Positions 1 to 9,307 are shown, counted from the stretch's first letter. The stretch: DNA of 64,000 nt from JAPPLB01 sp965204095 (GCA_965204095.1 OZ241991.1:5766001-5830000); one strand, 5' to 3'. Translations and numbers: made by a program. The notes: generated by a model not told the origin, from the sequence alone.

Positions 1-1
1 T

Positions 2-982
2 GCTTACGCTCGCGCAGGGTTGCTCGGCAACCCGAGCGACGGCTATTACGGAAAAACCATTTCATTCATCCTGAGAAACTTTTGGGCGCGTGTTCTGCTG
101 TACCCCAGCGCCCGGCTCGAGATCAAGCCTTCAAAGTCCGACATTCCATTGTGGGAGAACCTTGAAGACCTGCGTCGAACGACGCGTTGGAGAGGCTATT
201 ACGGCGGCATCCGAATCATCAAGGCTCTGCTGATGCGCTTCAGCGACTACTGCCTGGAGCAGGGCATCCATCTACCCAACCGCAATTTCACGATCGAGTA
301 TGAGTCGACCATCCCGCAGCGCCTCGGCTTGGGCGGTTCGAGCGCCATCATTACCGCCGCTCTGCGCGCTCTCCTGCGGTATTTCGAGATCCAGATTCCC
401 CAACCCGTTCAGGCCAACTTGATTCTCGAGACCGAGACGCGGGAACTTGGCGTCGCCGCCGGTCTGCAGGACCGCGTGATTCAGGTCTACAACGGCCTCG
501 TCTACATGGACTTCGCAGAAAGCATCATGAAAACGCGCGGCTATGGTCACTACGAACAGCTCGATACCGGGCTTCTTCCGAATGTCTACGTCGCCTACCG
601 AACCAGCCTGAGCGAAGGCACGGAGGTGTTCCACAACGACGTTCGCTCCCGCTTCCTCCGCAAAGAGAAGAAAGTCGTGCAGGCCATGCATCGTTGGGCC
701 GAGATTGCCGAAGAAGGCCGCGAGGCCCTTCTCACGGGAAACCGCAATCGACTCGACCGGCTGATCGATGAGAACTACGACCTGCGCACACAAATCTACC
801 GCATCAGCGACGGCAATCAGGAAATGATACGCACGGCGCGCCGAGCCGGTGCGACAGCGAAATTCACCGGTTCCGGCGGCGCCATCGTCGGCACGTATCG
901 CGACCAGCGGCATTTCCAGCAACTCGTCAAGACTTTCCGCGACATCGACGTCAACGTGATTCGGCCGCAAGTCACGGCCTGA
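2..982 (+). CDS. GHMP-family sugar kinase, 5' truncated
   Basis: ATP-dependent small-molecule kinase of the GHMP superfamily. The ATP-binding glycine/serine loop GLGGSSA lies about 110 codons into the visible frame, and the C-terminal GHMP motif TGSGGAIVG is present near the end. The segment RAGLLGNPSDGYYGKT at the left edge resembles the N-terminal substrate-binding motif of glucuronokinase-like and related sugar-1-kinases. The frame is open to the first base of the window and no start with a ribosome site is seen, so the true start lies upstream. An internal TTG at 20 is not the start. The substrate cannot be assigned; a sugar or uronic acid 1-kinase is the best guess. The stop is followed within 20 bases by a dispersed repeat. 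Confidence 0.8.
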   Translation, partial: AYARAGLLGNPSDGYYGKTISFILRNFWARVLLYPSARLEIKPSKSDIPLWENLEDLRRTTRWRGYYGGIRIIKALLMRFSDYCLEQGIHLPNRNFTIEYESTIPQRLGLGGSSAIITAALRALLRYFEIQIPQPVQANLILETETRELGVAAGLQDRVIQVYNGLVYMDFAESIMKTRGYGHYEQLDTGLLPNVYVAYRTSLSEGTEVFHNDVRSRFLRKEKKVVQAMHRWAEIAEEGREALLTGNRNRLDRLIDENYDLRTQIYRISDGNQEMIRTARRAGATAKFTGSGGAIVGTYRDQRHFQQLVKTFRDIDVNVIRPQVTA

Positions 983-999
983 CCAAGATCACTACCTGG

Positions 1000-1204
1000 C
1001 CTGCATTTCTCACCACCCGACGGTCGAAGCACACGATACGACCGCCAGGACTTCGTTGCGCTTGCTTGCCGTGCTCAACGTACGGTTCAAGTACGCCTGC
1101 ACGCGCCAAGCGGAGCGCGCCTTTTTCCTCCGCCCGGCTTGCGCCTAGTCCTGACGGCCCTCTCACGCACTTCGCCTCGCCACGTGGTGAGAAATGCAGG
1201 CTAG
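1000..1204 (-). repeat. Dispersed TIR element copy R1 (inverted orientation)
   Basis: Full-length copy in reverse orientation, bounded by CCTGCATTTCTCACCAC and its inverted partner GTGGTGAGAAATGCAGG, ending in CTAG. It carries an extra G/A-rich stretch in the core (around 1115-1140) that is also found in copy R7. It lies between the kinase gene and a broken cyclophilin fragment, which stops exactly where this repeat begins. Confidence 0.9.
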
Positions 1205-1302
1205 GGTCATGAAGTTCGAAATGACCCGCCGGGAAATCGTGCCATCACGGAAGGTTTTGTCAACAAATTGCAGAAAGTCGTCGATAGCCGCGGATTCCTG
1301 TC
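1205..1302 (-). pseudogene. Cyclophilin-type PPIase remnant, cut off by repeat R1
   Basis: Read on the minus strand, 1290-1207 encodes DDFLQFVDKTFRDGT followed by ISRRVISNFM. This matches FLQYVDDSFYDGTIFHRVKQRFM of the intact cyclophilin just upstream on the same strand at 14 of 23 positions. The match stops abruptly at the inverted-repeat end of element R1, just before the QGG that follows in real cyclophilins. No start codon or N-terminal domain is recognisable upstream, so this is a dead fragment, perhaps of a tandem duplicate. The catalytic FHR is degraded to SRR. Confidence 0.6.
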
Positions 1303-1386
1303 CGGTTAAGGCTCGATCCTGTTCGAGCCTTTCGAGGCGTCCGCTTCGACGGCGAGAAGAGTTTGTTGATCTTCCGTGAGCTCTCG

Positions 1387-2130
1387 CTAGTTCGCGCGGC
1401 GGATTGACTTGATGACGATGGGCTCCCTGGGCACATCGCCGTGCCCTTTGTGGAAACCGGTGGGCACTGCGGCGATGGCGTCGACGACAGCAAGTCCTTC
1501 GGTCACCTTGCCGAAGACGGCGTATCCCCATCCTCTCGGATCCTGGTCCTTGTCGAGGAAGCGATTCGTTTTGTCGTTGATGTAAAACTGTGATGTCGCG
1601 CTGTTGGGGTCGCTGGTACGAGCCATTGCGATTGCGCCGCGGAGATTCGCGAGTCCGTTGCCCGACTCGATCTTGATGGGCGGACGGGTGGGCTTCTCTC
1701 GCATGTCCGGCGTGAAACCGCCTCCCTGAATCATGAATCGCTGCTTTACACGGTGGAAGATCGTGCCGTCATAGAAGCTGTCGTCCACGTATTGCAGGAA
1801 GTTCTTCACGGTGATCGGCGCGCGGTCCGGTCTGAGTTCCAGCTTGATGTTCCCCTTGGTAGTCTCGATCACGACAACAGGATTCGCAGGGGGCTTGGGC
1901 GGTTCCGGTTTGGTCTCGGGTTTCTCGGAAGGCTTGATTTCGGGTTCGGTCACAGGAGTCTCCAGCTTGGCGGTCTCGACCGGCTCCGGCTCCGTAACGG
2001 ACTCTTCGGCCTCAGGTTCCGGCGTTTTTTCGCCCGTTTCCTTCTCGGGCGGCGCTGATGGGCATGCGAGAAGTCCGAGAATGAGAACAACCAAGACGAG
2101 AAACACCCCTAAACGTTCGGTGCGGACCAT
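1387..2130 (-). CDS. Cyclophilin-type peptidyl-prolyl isomerase lipoprotein
   Basis: Peptidyl-prolyl cis-trans isomerase probably anchored to the envelope. Residues 1-23 form a lipoprotein signal peptide ending in the lipobox LLAC. Residues 24-83 are a Pro/Glu/Lys-rich linker. Residues 85-245 are the cyclophilin domain, with FHRV (125-128), the FMIQGG active-site segment and a late FGKV motif. The linker suggests the catalytic domain is held away from the membrane, where it would help fold exported proteins (inference). A degraded cyclophilin fragment follows it on the same strand. Confidence 0.9.
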   Translation of the reverse strand: MVRTERLGVFLVLVVLILGLLACPSAPPEKETGEKTPEPEAEESVTEPEPVETAKLETPVTEPEIKPSEKPETKPEPPKPPANPVVVIETTKGNIKLELRPDRAPITVKNFLQYVDDSFYDGTIFHRVKQRFMIQGGGFTPDMREKPTRPPIKIESGNGLANLRGAIAMARTSDPNSATSQFYINDKTNRFLDKDQDPRGWGYAVFGKVTEGLAVVDAIAAVPTGFHKGHGDVPREPIVIKSIRRAN

Positions 2131-2298
2131 TTGGAACTCTCCACGGAAACCCAGTCGGGTCGATTACAGCCTATTACTTAATATCATAAGCAAGCGTTTT
2201 GCGGCGAAAGGCGGCTCGGCGAAAGGGCCTCGAGGCAGGCGGGTCGCATGGAGCACAGACGAGCAAACGCAAGGCGCACCTTTGGAGGAGCCCACTCC

Positions 2299-3801
2299 GT
2301 GAATAGAGACGCACTGTTATCCATCGCGCTCGTTGCCTTCAGCGCCACAGGCAATGGCTGTTCCAACCCGGGAACCGGGGAGGCGGCCATTAGCCTGACT
2401 TCCGATTCGCAACTGTTCGTCGACAACTTTTTGATCGAGACCTCCGACGGTGTCGTCAAGTCGTTGAACCGCCCCGGCAAACACCCGGCCAACCCACTGG
2501 TACGAGCGGACAGGCCGTGGGAAGGCTACCTGGTCTTGCAGCCGGGTTCAGTCATCTTCGACGAGGAAGAGGGGATGTTCAAGATGTGGTACAACAGCCT
2601 GACCTCGACGAAACGGCCCGACGTCGAGGACTTCCTGTGTTACGCCACCTCGAAGGACGGCGTGCACTGGGAGAAGCCTGACCTCGGCCTGGTCGAATAC
2701 CGGGGCTCTACGGCGAACAATATTTTTCTCAAAGATTCAGCGTGGACGCACAGCGTTATCAAAGACCCTGACGATAAAGACCCGAATCGCCGCTACAAGT
2801 TGGCATACTGGCGCACTCACGACCGTAGCGAGTGTGGCGTGTGGGTGGCGTTCTCTTCGGACGGGGTCCGCTGGACCAACCATCCCGACAATCCCGTGGT
2901 CCCCTGTTCGGCGACGGGCGATACCTTCAGCGTGATGCAAGATGCGGCATCGAAGCAATACTGGCTTTACCACAAGTCGGAGATCCGACCGATACGCAAG
3001 GTGGCCCGTCTGGTCAGCGACGACTTCGTCCACTGGAGGGATTCCCGGCTCGTGCTGCAGCCAGACGAGAACGATCAGCCCGACACCGAGTTCTACGGCC
3101 TGTCGGCTTTTTCCTACGGCGGGCAGTACCTCGGCTTGCTGTGGGTGTTTCATACGTACTCGCAGCTCATGGATACGCAGCTTGTATCGAGCCGCGACGG
3201 TCTTGTGTGGGACCGCAGCGGGTATCGCCGCATCTTCCTTCCGCTTGGCTACATGAGGAACGAGTACGGGGGATCGAGCTTCGACAGCGGGATGGTGTTT
3301 CCCACAACCGCTCCCGCAGTGAAAGATGACAAGCTTTGGATCTACTACTCCGGATTCTCGAATCTTCACAACGCGCTCGCGGAAGAACATACGGGCGAAA
3401 TCGGGCTGGCGACATTGCGGTTGGACGGATTCGTCTCGCTTGAAGCCACCAGCGAAGCCTATGTGGTGACGCGTCCAGTCACGTTCCAGGGCTCCTCCCT
3501 GACGCTGAATGCGCGAACACGGGCCATGGAGCAGCAAGGCGGCGCGTTCAATCCTGCGTGGAGAGAGCTTTTCACCGATGTGCCCGATGGCAGGGGGTCG
3601 ATCCAGGTCGAAGTCCAAGATGCGGATGGACAGCCGATCAGCGGGTATCGAGCCGAGGAGTGCATCCCTGTCCATGGTGACGGCGTGAGACTCGGTATCT
3701 CTTGGGACGGCGACAAGGACCTGAGTGCGCTCGAGGGCCGCGCTGTCCGATTCAAGTTCGTGATGAGCAATGCCAGCCTCTATTCCTTCAGGATCCAGTA
3801 A
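2299..3801 (+). CDS. Five-bladed beta-propeller glycosidase-like lipoprotein
   Basis: Secreted protein of the glycosyl-hydrolase 32/43/62-like propeller fold, about 500 residues. The GTG at 2299 is preferred over an upstream ATG at 2248: GGAGG at 2283-2287 precedes it, and the resulting N-terminus is a clean lipoprotein signal ending in NGC. Repeated S.DG.W and LGLVEYRGS motifs in the first 350 residues mark propeller blades. The last ~110 residues look like a C-terminal beta-sandwich. A paralogue with the same layout (LGLFEYRGS, YYSGF, matching C-terminal domain) lies at 26761-28302. The substrate is unknown; this type of protein is expanded in polysaccharide-degrading soil and marine bacteria. 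Confidence 0.75.
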   Translation: MNRDALLSIALVAFSATGNGCSNPGTGEAAISLTSDSQLFVDNFLIETSDGVVKSLNRPGKHPANPLVRADRPWEGYLVLQPGSVIFDEEEGMFKMWYNSLTSTKRPDVEDFLCYATSKDGVHWEKPDLGLVEYRGSTANNIFLKDSAWTHSVIKDPDDKDPNRRYKLAYWRTHDRSECGVWVAFSSDGVRWTNHPDNPVVPCSATGDTFSVMQDAASKQYWLYHKSEIRPIRKVARLVSDDFVHWRDSRLVLQPDENDQPDTEFYGLSAFSYGGQYLGLLWVFHTYSQLMDTQLVSSRDGLVWDRSGYRRIFLPLGYMRNEYGGSSFDSGMVFPTTAPAVKDDKLWIYYSGFSNLHNALAEEHTGEIGLATLRLDGFVSLEATSEAYVVTRPVTFQGSSLTLNARTRAMEQQGGAFNPAWRELFTDVPDGRGSIQVEVQDADGQPISGYRAEECIPVHGDGVRLGISWDGDKDLSALEGRAVRFKFVMSNASLYSFRIQ

Positions 3802-3928
3802 CGATCTTGTGTCCTCCGTCGTGAGAACGGACAGCGCGCGGCCGATGGCGACCGAAGCCGCGCGAGGGATTGATCTTGCGAAACGACTGGCGCCGCTTGG
3901 AGAGAGCCTCTTGCGTTTTCAACACGCC

Positions 3929-4720
3929 TCAGGGCATGCCGCCGGGCGGCGCATGATGACCCAGCGGGCCGGAGCCGCGCCCCAACCCCGGCGCCGTCAG
4001 AAGGGCGCTCGTGATGAAACTCTTGGCGGCGCGGACGGCCGTGCGCAACGGCTGCCCCTTCGACAGACCCGCCGCGATCGCCGCCGACAGCGTACAGCCG
4101 GTTCCGTGCGTATGCCTGGTATCGATCCGAGGCGTGGGCAGCATTTCGACTTCGCCTTCCGAGAGCAGGAGATCGGTAGAGTCGCCTTCCAGATGTCCGC
4201 CTTTGACCAGCACGGCTGCGCATCCCATGCCGGCGATCCTGCGGGCGGCTTCTTTCATCTGAGCCGTATCGCTGACTTCCATCGCAGCCAGCGCGGCCGC
4301 CTCCGCAAGGTTCGGTGTGATCAGCGTGGCGCACGGCAGCAGACGTTCCCGCATCGCGGCCTGTGCGCTTGTGTCGAGCAGCACTGCGCCGTGCTTGCTG
4401 ATCATCACCGGATCGACCACCAGCGGGAAGGAGATCCGCGCCGCCCAGGACGCAACCACTTCGATGATCGAAACCGTCCCCAGCGCGCCGGTCTTGGCAG
4501 CGTCGGGTGGAATGTCTTCCGTTACTGAACGCAACTGCCTTTCCACATATGCGGGATCAAGCGGATCGACCGACTCGACGCGCTCGGTGTTCTGCACGGT
4601 CAGCAGCGTGACGGCGCTCATCCCGTAGACGCCGAATTGATGGAACGTCTTGAGATCTGCTTGCAGGCCCGCGCCCCCGGAAGGGTCCGAACCCGCGATC
4701 GTGAGCGCAACCGGGATCAC
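3929..4720 (-). CDS. thiD: Hydroxymethylpyrimidine/phosphomethylpyrimidine kinase
   Basis: Phosphorylates HMP and HMP-phosphate to HMP-diphosphate, the pyrimidine half of thiamine. It is a ribokinase-like fold of 263 residues, the usual length. The N-terminal motif IAGSDPSGGAGLQADLK (8-24), the VDPVM segment (102-106), LVKGGH (171-176) and the anion-hole HGTGC (205-209) are all present. The start is GTG at 4718-4720, without a strong ribosome site. It is not in an operon with other thi genes, and no TPP riboswitch core was found upstream. It is divergent from rpmI. Confidence 0.92.
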   Translation of the reverse strand: MIPVALTIAGSDPSGGAGLQADLKTFHQFGVYGMSAVTLLTVQNTERVESVDPLDPAYVERQLRSVTEDIPPDAAKTGALGTVSIIEVVASWAARISFPLVVDPVMISKHGAVLLDTSAQAAMRERLLPCATLITPNLAEAAALAAMEVSDTAQMKEAARRIAGMGCAAVLVKGGHLEGDSTDLLLSEGEVEMLPTPRIDTRHTHGTGCTLSAAIAAGLSKGQPLRTAVRAAKSFITSALLTAPGLGRGSGPLGHHAPPGGMP

Positions 4721-5147
4721 AGCGATTCATGCGGGGCAGGGGAGGCCCCGGCCCGATTCCGTATCCAAGGATGTGATCTGCAATCGCGGGCGCCGGGCCG
4801 CAAGGGCGCGCCACGCAATGCGCCTGTGGCTCGCAGGGACCATGAATCCGTCATCCGCCGCTTTGGACCCGCGTGGTCCACACCCGCCTTCGAACGGTCT
4901 TTCCGTACCTGCCGCAACGGACTTTCCTCAGCAAGCTCCCGAGCAGGAACGGATCTCGGACCCGGCATCGCCGAATGCCTCATCAGCCGATGTTATACTA
5001 ATCAGTACCATTTCGGACCCAGCGGGTCCACTGCAGATCATTTCCCCGATAGTCGGAACCGTAAGCAGGCGAGTTGACGGCTGCCTTGCGTCTCCAGGGT
5101 AAGTGATTACGGAAAGACCCGTGCTGAGCGGGCGCCGAGGTGACATC
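4721..5147 (+). promoter_or_regulatory. thiD-rpmI divergent region with rpmI leader
   Basis: This 427-bp region holds no gene. An extended -10 box (TG, one base, TATACT) lies at 4991-4999, with no good -35, pointing towards rpmI. It would give a leader of about 140 nt. Two inverted repeats flank the box: GGACC/GGTCC at 4865-4879, and GGACCC-AGC-GGGTCC at 5015-5029, the latter inside the predicted leader. infC and thrS, which often precede rpmI, are absent here. Leader autoregulation by L20 is known in other bacteria and is only a possibility here. Confidence 0.4.
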
Positions 5148-5342
5148 GTGCCAAAGCAGAAATCACATCGGGGGGCGAGTAAGCGCTTCAAGACCACCGC
5201 AAGCGGCCGAGTCGTGCGCCGCCACTCGATGAAGAGCCATATCCTCACCAAGAAGACGAGGAAGCGCAAACGGAAGCTGCGGCAGAGCACGCTCATGAGC
5301 TCCGCGATGGAAAAAGCGGTCAAAGGGATGATCGCTTCGTAG
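5148..5342 (+). CDS. rpmI: 50S ribosomal protein L35
   Basis: Small, very basic large-subunit ribosomal protein of 64 residues. The GTG at 5148 gives the canonical beginning PKQKSHRGASKRFK. An upstream in-frame start at 5103 would add 15 residues with no family counterpart. GAGG at 5137-5140 provides a ribosome site. It is the first gene of rpmI-rplT-pheS-pheT. Confidence 0.95.
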   Translation: MPKQKSHRGASKRFKTTASGRVVRRHSMKSHILTKKTRKRKRKLRQSTLMSSAMEKAVKGMIAS

Positions 5343-5447
5343 CAAGTTTCTCCGGCGAGCGAGCAGCGCCCAAGGCACGTGCCTGCTTCGCCGCCCATCC
5401 ACACGGCACGCCGATCTTGACGGGCGATTGGCCGAAGGAGGAAAACC

Positions 5448-5837
5448 GTGCCCCGAGTCAAACGCGGCTCAAGACGCCGCGATCGACGCAAGAAGATTCT
5501 CGCCCAAGCCAAGGGCTACTATCAACGCAAGAGCAAACTCTTCCGTTACGCCAAGGAGGCCGTCGAACGCGGACAGAAATTCGCTTACATCGGCCGCCGT
5601 CTCAAGAAGCGCGATTTCCGCTCTCTCTGGATCATCCGCATCGGCGCCGCGGCGCGCAACCATGGGCTCTCCTACAGCCGGTTCCTGCACGGACTGAAGC
5701 TTGCGGGCATCGATTTGAATCGCAAGATGCTTGCCGATATGGCGATTCATGACGAGTCCGGCTTCGAACAACTTGCCGCTGCCGCCAGGAGCGCGCTCGA
5801 AGCCCGGCCCGCCTCAGAGGCTCCCGCCGCCGACTAG
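5448..5837 (+). CDS. rplT: 50S ribosomal protein L20
   Basis: Large-subunit assembly protein that binds 23S rRNA domain I, 129 residues. The basic N-terminus (MPRVKRGSRRRDRRKK) and the SRFLHGLKLAGIDLNRKMLADMA region are diagnostic. The start is GTG at 5448 with a strong AAGGAGG at 5435-5441. The Ala-rich C-terminal tail of about 15 residues is longer than in E. coli. In other bacteria L20 represses its own operon; the leader upstream of rpmI could serve that role. Confidence 0.95.
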   Translation: MPRVKRGSRRRDRRKKILAQAKGYYQRKSKLFRYAKEAVERGQKFAYIGRRLKKRDFRSLWIIRIGAAARNHGLSYSRFLHGLKLAGIDLNRKMLADMAIHDESGFEQLAAAARSALEARPASEAPAAD

Positions 5838-5894
5838 GTTGTCGGCGGAACGGTTTCGGTTTTTCCCAGCCGAAGGCAGGACAAGGCTTGCAGC

Positions 5895-6938
5895 ATGACG
5901 ATCGACGAGAAAACCGGTCGGGACCTTGACCACTTGTTGGCCGGCGGCGACTCCATCGACGGCCTCTACGAAGAGTTGCGCTCCTCGTTTGACGCCGAGA
6001 AAAGCGCGATCGGTTCCGAGGAGCAGCACAAGGCGTTTCGCGACCGTTGGGCCGGCCGCAAGAACGGCCTGCTGACCCACGCCAACGAGCATTGGCTCAA
6101 GAAAGCTCCGCGAGAGCTCAAACCGCAAGTCGGACGCCTGCAGAACGAGGCCAAGAAGCACGTCGAGGCCGGTCTTGCCGACGTGAAGAAAAAGCTCGGC
6201 CCATCACAAGAGGCCAAGAGCAGCATCGACGTCACCCTCCCCGGGCCGCCGCGCCTGCTCGGCGCGCACCACCCGCTGCAACTTGTCTTCGATGAAATCG
6301 AGCATATTTTCCACGGACTCGGCTACTCGATTGCCGAAGGTCCTGAAATCGAAAGCTATTACTACAACTTCGAGGCCCTCAACTTTCCCGCGGACCACCC
6401 CGCTGTCGACGAGATGGATACGCTGTTCCTCGAAGACGGCTCGCTGCTCCGCACGCATACGTCGCCGAACCAGATCCGCATCATGGAGGCCAGCCAGCCC
6501 CCGCTGCGCTTTCTTGTCCCCGGCAAGGTTTACCGCAACGACACGGCGGATTCGACGCACAGCCCGATGTTCCACCAGGTCGAGGGCTTCGCGGTCGACC
6601 GCGACATCACTTTCAGCGACTTGAAAGGAACGCTCGACTACTTCCTCCGCCGCTTCTTCGGGCAGGACACGCGTATCCGTTTCCGCCCCAGCTTCTTCCC
6701 GTTCACCGAGCCCAGTGCGGAAGTCGATATCTACTGGGAAGGGCGAGGTTTCATCGAGGTACTCGGCTGCGGAATGATCGACCCGAGTGTTTTCCACCAC
6801 GTCGGCTACGACCCCGAGGAGCACTCCGGCTTCGCCTTCGGGTTGGGCATCGACCGCTTCGCGATGCTCAAGTACGACATCACTGATATCCAGCTTCTCT
6901 TCCAGGGGGACATCCGCTTCCTGAGGCAGTTCCGCTGA
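5895..6938 (+). CDS. pheS: Phenylalanyl-tRNA synthetase alpha subunit
   Basis: Catalytic subunit of the heterotetrameric PheRS, 347 residues. An N-terminal coiled-coil tRNA-binding arm covers about residues 1-100. Class II motif 2 region (FHQVEGFAVDR) and motif 3 (GLGIDRFAML near residue 316) are intact, with the Phe-pocket segment FFPFTEPSAEVD between them. Its TGA overlaps the ATG of pheT (TGATG), indicating translational coupling. Confidence 0.96.
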   Translation: MTIDEKTGRDLDHLLAGGDSIDGLYEELRSSFDAEKSAIGSEEQHKAFRDRWAGRKNGLLTHANEHWLKKAPRELKPQVGRLQNEAKKHVEAGLADVKKKLGPSQEAKSSIDVTLPGPPRLLGAHHPLQLVFDEIEHIFHGLGYSIAEGPEIESYYYNFEALNFPADHPAVDEMDTLFLEDGSLLRTHTSPNQIRIMEASQPPLRFLVPGKVYRNDTADSTHSPMFHQVEGFAVDRDITFSDLKGTLDYFLRRFFGQDTRIRFRPSFFPFTEPSAEVDIYWEGRGFIEVLGCGMIDPSVFHHVGYDPEEHSGFAFGLGIDRFAMLKYDITDIQLLFQGDIRFLRQFR

Positions 6939-8965
6939 TGCGCATTCTCTACAGTTGGCTGAAGGACTACGTTGATATTCCGGAAACCCCGGAAGAGCTT
7001 GCCGGCAAGCTCACGATGGCCGGCTTGACCGTCGACGAGATCCTCGAAGAGGCTGCGGAGACCGTCTACGAAATCGAAATCACCGCCAACCGCCCCGACG
7101 AGATGAACCATCTCGGCGTAGCGCGCGAGATTTCCGCGATTTGCGATCGTCCGCTCAAGGCGCCCGCGGTCGAGGTCCCCGAGCAGGAGCCCGACGCCTC
7201 TACCCGCGCCGCTATCGAAATCGCCGATGCGGGCCTCTGTTCTCGCTATGCCGGACGCGTCGTCGTTGATGTCGAGGTCAAACCGTCCCCGGCGTGGATG
7301 TCGAAGCGGCTCGAATTATGCGGCATTCGCGCCATCAATAATGTCGCTGACATCACCAACTACGTCCTGCTCGAAACCGGTCAGCCGACGCACGCCTTCG
7401 ATCTCGACCTGCTCGGAGAGAACCGCATCATCGTCCGCACCGCCCGGCCGGGTGAAAGCCTGCAGACTCTCGACGGAATCGACCGCGAGCTCAGCGGCGA
7501 ACATCTCGTCATCGCCGATGCCGCAAAGCCGGTGGCCCTGGCCGGAGTGATGGGAGGACTCGACACCGAAATCTCCGAGAAAACGCGAAACGTCTTGATC
7601 GAAAGCGCCTGGTTCCAACCGGGTTCCGTTCGCAAGACGGCCCGCCGGTTCGGCATGCACACCGAAGCCTCGCATCGGTTCGAACGCGGCGCCGATGTGA
7701 AAGCAACGGTCCCGGCCGCCGACCGCATCGCGGCGCTGCTCGCCGAGTTCGCCGGCGGCAAGGTTCTCAGGGGCGTCATCGACGTCTACCCGTCATTCTC
7801 CGACCGTGCGGCGATCCGCTTGCGGCGCCGGCGCCTGAAGCAAATCCTCGGCGCATCGATACCCGACGCCGAGGTCGAACGCATTCTCGCCGCTCTCGGT
7901 TTTGGCGTCACCGTCGCCGGCGATGGCTGGAACGTCATCCCACCCGCAGGGCGCCTTGACATCGAGCGTGAGATCGACCTCATCGAGGAAGTCGTGCGTA
8001 TCTTCGGTTACGACCGCATCGCGAACACCTTGCCGCAAGCGAGTGTCCCGCCCGAGGACCCGCCCGAGCGGCGCGCCGCCAACAAGCTTCGATCCGTTGC
8101 GCGCTCACTCGGTTACAGCGAAACCGTCTCCCTTTCCTTCATGGACTCGCGGGATGCGGCCCGTTTCGGCCGCTGGCAAGTCGTGCCTTTGAAAAACCCG
8201 CTCACCGAGTTGCAGGACTGCCTTCGCAATTCGTCCGTTCCCGCCATGCTCCGTTCCCTGGCATGGAACCTCAACCGTGGCGAGAACGACGTGCGGCTTT
8301 TCGAGATGGGCAGGCTGTACCGCGCAACCAACGGCGGCCACGAGGAACCGGCCATCCTGACGATAGGCGCCACCGGCTCAGCGCGTCCCGCGTCGCTGGG
8401 CGACCCTGGACAGCCGCTGGACTTTTTTCAGTTGAAGGCCGATGTCGGAGCGCTGCTCGGCGCTTTTTCCGTCGAGATCGGCTTCGACACGGAAGACATC
8501 CCCGCGTACTACCGGCAGGGCGCGTCCGCCCGCATCACCCGCGGGAATGAGATGGCCGGTTTCTTGGGGGAAGTCGACCCCCGCTGCCTGCCGGAAGAAA
8601 AAGTTCGCCGTTCCCTGTGGGTTGCCGAAGTCCTGATCAACCCGCTGTTTGCCGCCTCGCTGCGCCAAACTCGATTCGAGCCGATCTCCAGAGTTCCTGC
8701 CGTCCACCGCGATCTCTCATTGCTCGTCCCCGAGGGCACGTCGTTCGCCCAGATCATCACCGCCGCCGGCCAGCCCGAGCATCTGGTCTCGATCGAGCCG
8801 CAGGAGATATTCCGGGGCAGGCAAGTCCCCGCCGGACGCTACAGCTTGCTGCTGCGAACGGTCTGGCAAAAACCCGCGGAAAGCCTGACTGACGAGGAAG
8901 TCAACGCCCATACCGAAACGGTGCTCAAGAAGCTTGCCTCGCTGGGCATTCAGCAACGCAAGTAA
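6938..8965 (+). CDS. pheT: Phenylalanyl-tRNA synthetase beta subunit, short form
   Basis: Editing and structural subunit of PheRS. At 675 residues it is about 110 shorter than the usual ~790. The opening TMAGLTVDEI is followed almost directly by EIEITANRPDEMNHLGVAREI, so the EMAP/OB-fold tRNA-binding insertion (domain B2) is missing. The B3/4 editing domain, B5, the catalytic-like core and the C-terminal anticodon-binding FDX-ACB domain (VHRDLSLLVP onward) remain. The reading frame is clean, so this is a natural short form rather than a fresh deletion. Short PheT is, to my knowledge, typical of Acidobacteriota. Confidence 0.95.
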   Translation: MRILYSWLKDYVDIPETPEELAGKLTMAGLTVDEILEEAAETVYEIEITANRPDEMNHLGVAREISAICDRPLKAPAVEVPEQEPDASTRAAIEIADAGLCSRYAGRVVVDVEVKPSPAWMSKRLELCGIRAINNVADITNYVLLETGQPTHAFDLDLLGENRIIVRTARPGESLQTLDGIDRELSGEHLVIADAAKPVALAGVMGGLDTEISEKTRNVLIESAWFQPGSVRKTARRFGMHTEASHRFERGADVKATVPAADRIAALLAEFAGGKVLRGVIDVYPSFSDRAAIRLRRRRLKQILGASIPDAEVERILAALGFGVTVAGDGWNVIPPAGRLDIEREIDLIEEVVRIFGYDRIANTLPQASVPPEDPPERRAANKLRSVARSLGYSETVSLSFMDSRDAARFGRWQVVPLKNPLTELQDCLRNSSVPAMLRSLAWNLNRGENDVRLFEMGRLYRATNGGHEEPAILTIGATGSARPASLGDPGQPLDFFQLKADVGALLGAFSVEIGFDTEDIPAYYRQGASARITRGNEMAGFLGEVDPRCLPEEKVRRSLWVAEVLINPLFAASLRQTRFEPISRVPAVHRDLSLLVPEGTSFAQIITAAGQPEHLVSIEPQEIFRGRQVPAGRYSLLLRTVWQKPAESLTDEEVNAHTETVLKKLASLGIQQRK

Positions 8966-9000
8966 CGCAAGTAGTAGGGCCTTCAATACGCCGGCAGCGC

Positions 9001-9184
9001 CTAACCTGCATTTCTCACCACCCGACGGCTGAAGCACGCGATACGACCGCCAGGACTTCGTTGCGCTTGCTTGCCGTGCTCAACGTACCGTCAAGTACGC
9101 CTGCGCGCGCCAAGCGGCTCGCGCCTCGTCCTGACGGCCCTCTCACGCACTTCATCTCGCCACGTGGTGAGAAATACAGGCTAA
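9001..9184 (-). repeat. Dispersed TIR element copy R2 (inverted orientation)
   Basis: Full copy in reverse orientation between pheT and pal, with the type A core. One TIR base is changed (AAATACAGG). A short piece resembling a TIR end (GTGTGTGAAATACAGCCTA) recurs at about 9288-9306, directly against the pal stop codon, and may be the remnant of another copy. The 9185-9287 stretch between them has a CCGAGGAATGGAACCCTCGG hairpin and no gene. Confidence 0.88.
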
Positions 9185-9307
9185 CCGTTATTGCGCGTCT
9201 TTCTTCCACCCCTGCCGGGAGTCCCTGAAAAAGGGAAAAGGGACCGCCCGAGGAATGGAACCCTCGGGACGCGCCCCTTGATACCCGGTGTGTGAAATAC
9301 AGCCTAT

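Noticed and set aside
4721..4860. TPP riboswitch upstream of thiD
   Set aside because: The conserved CTGAGA and ACCTGATCTGG-type core elements are absent on the minus strand upstream of the start.
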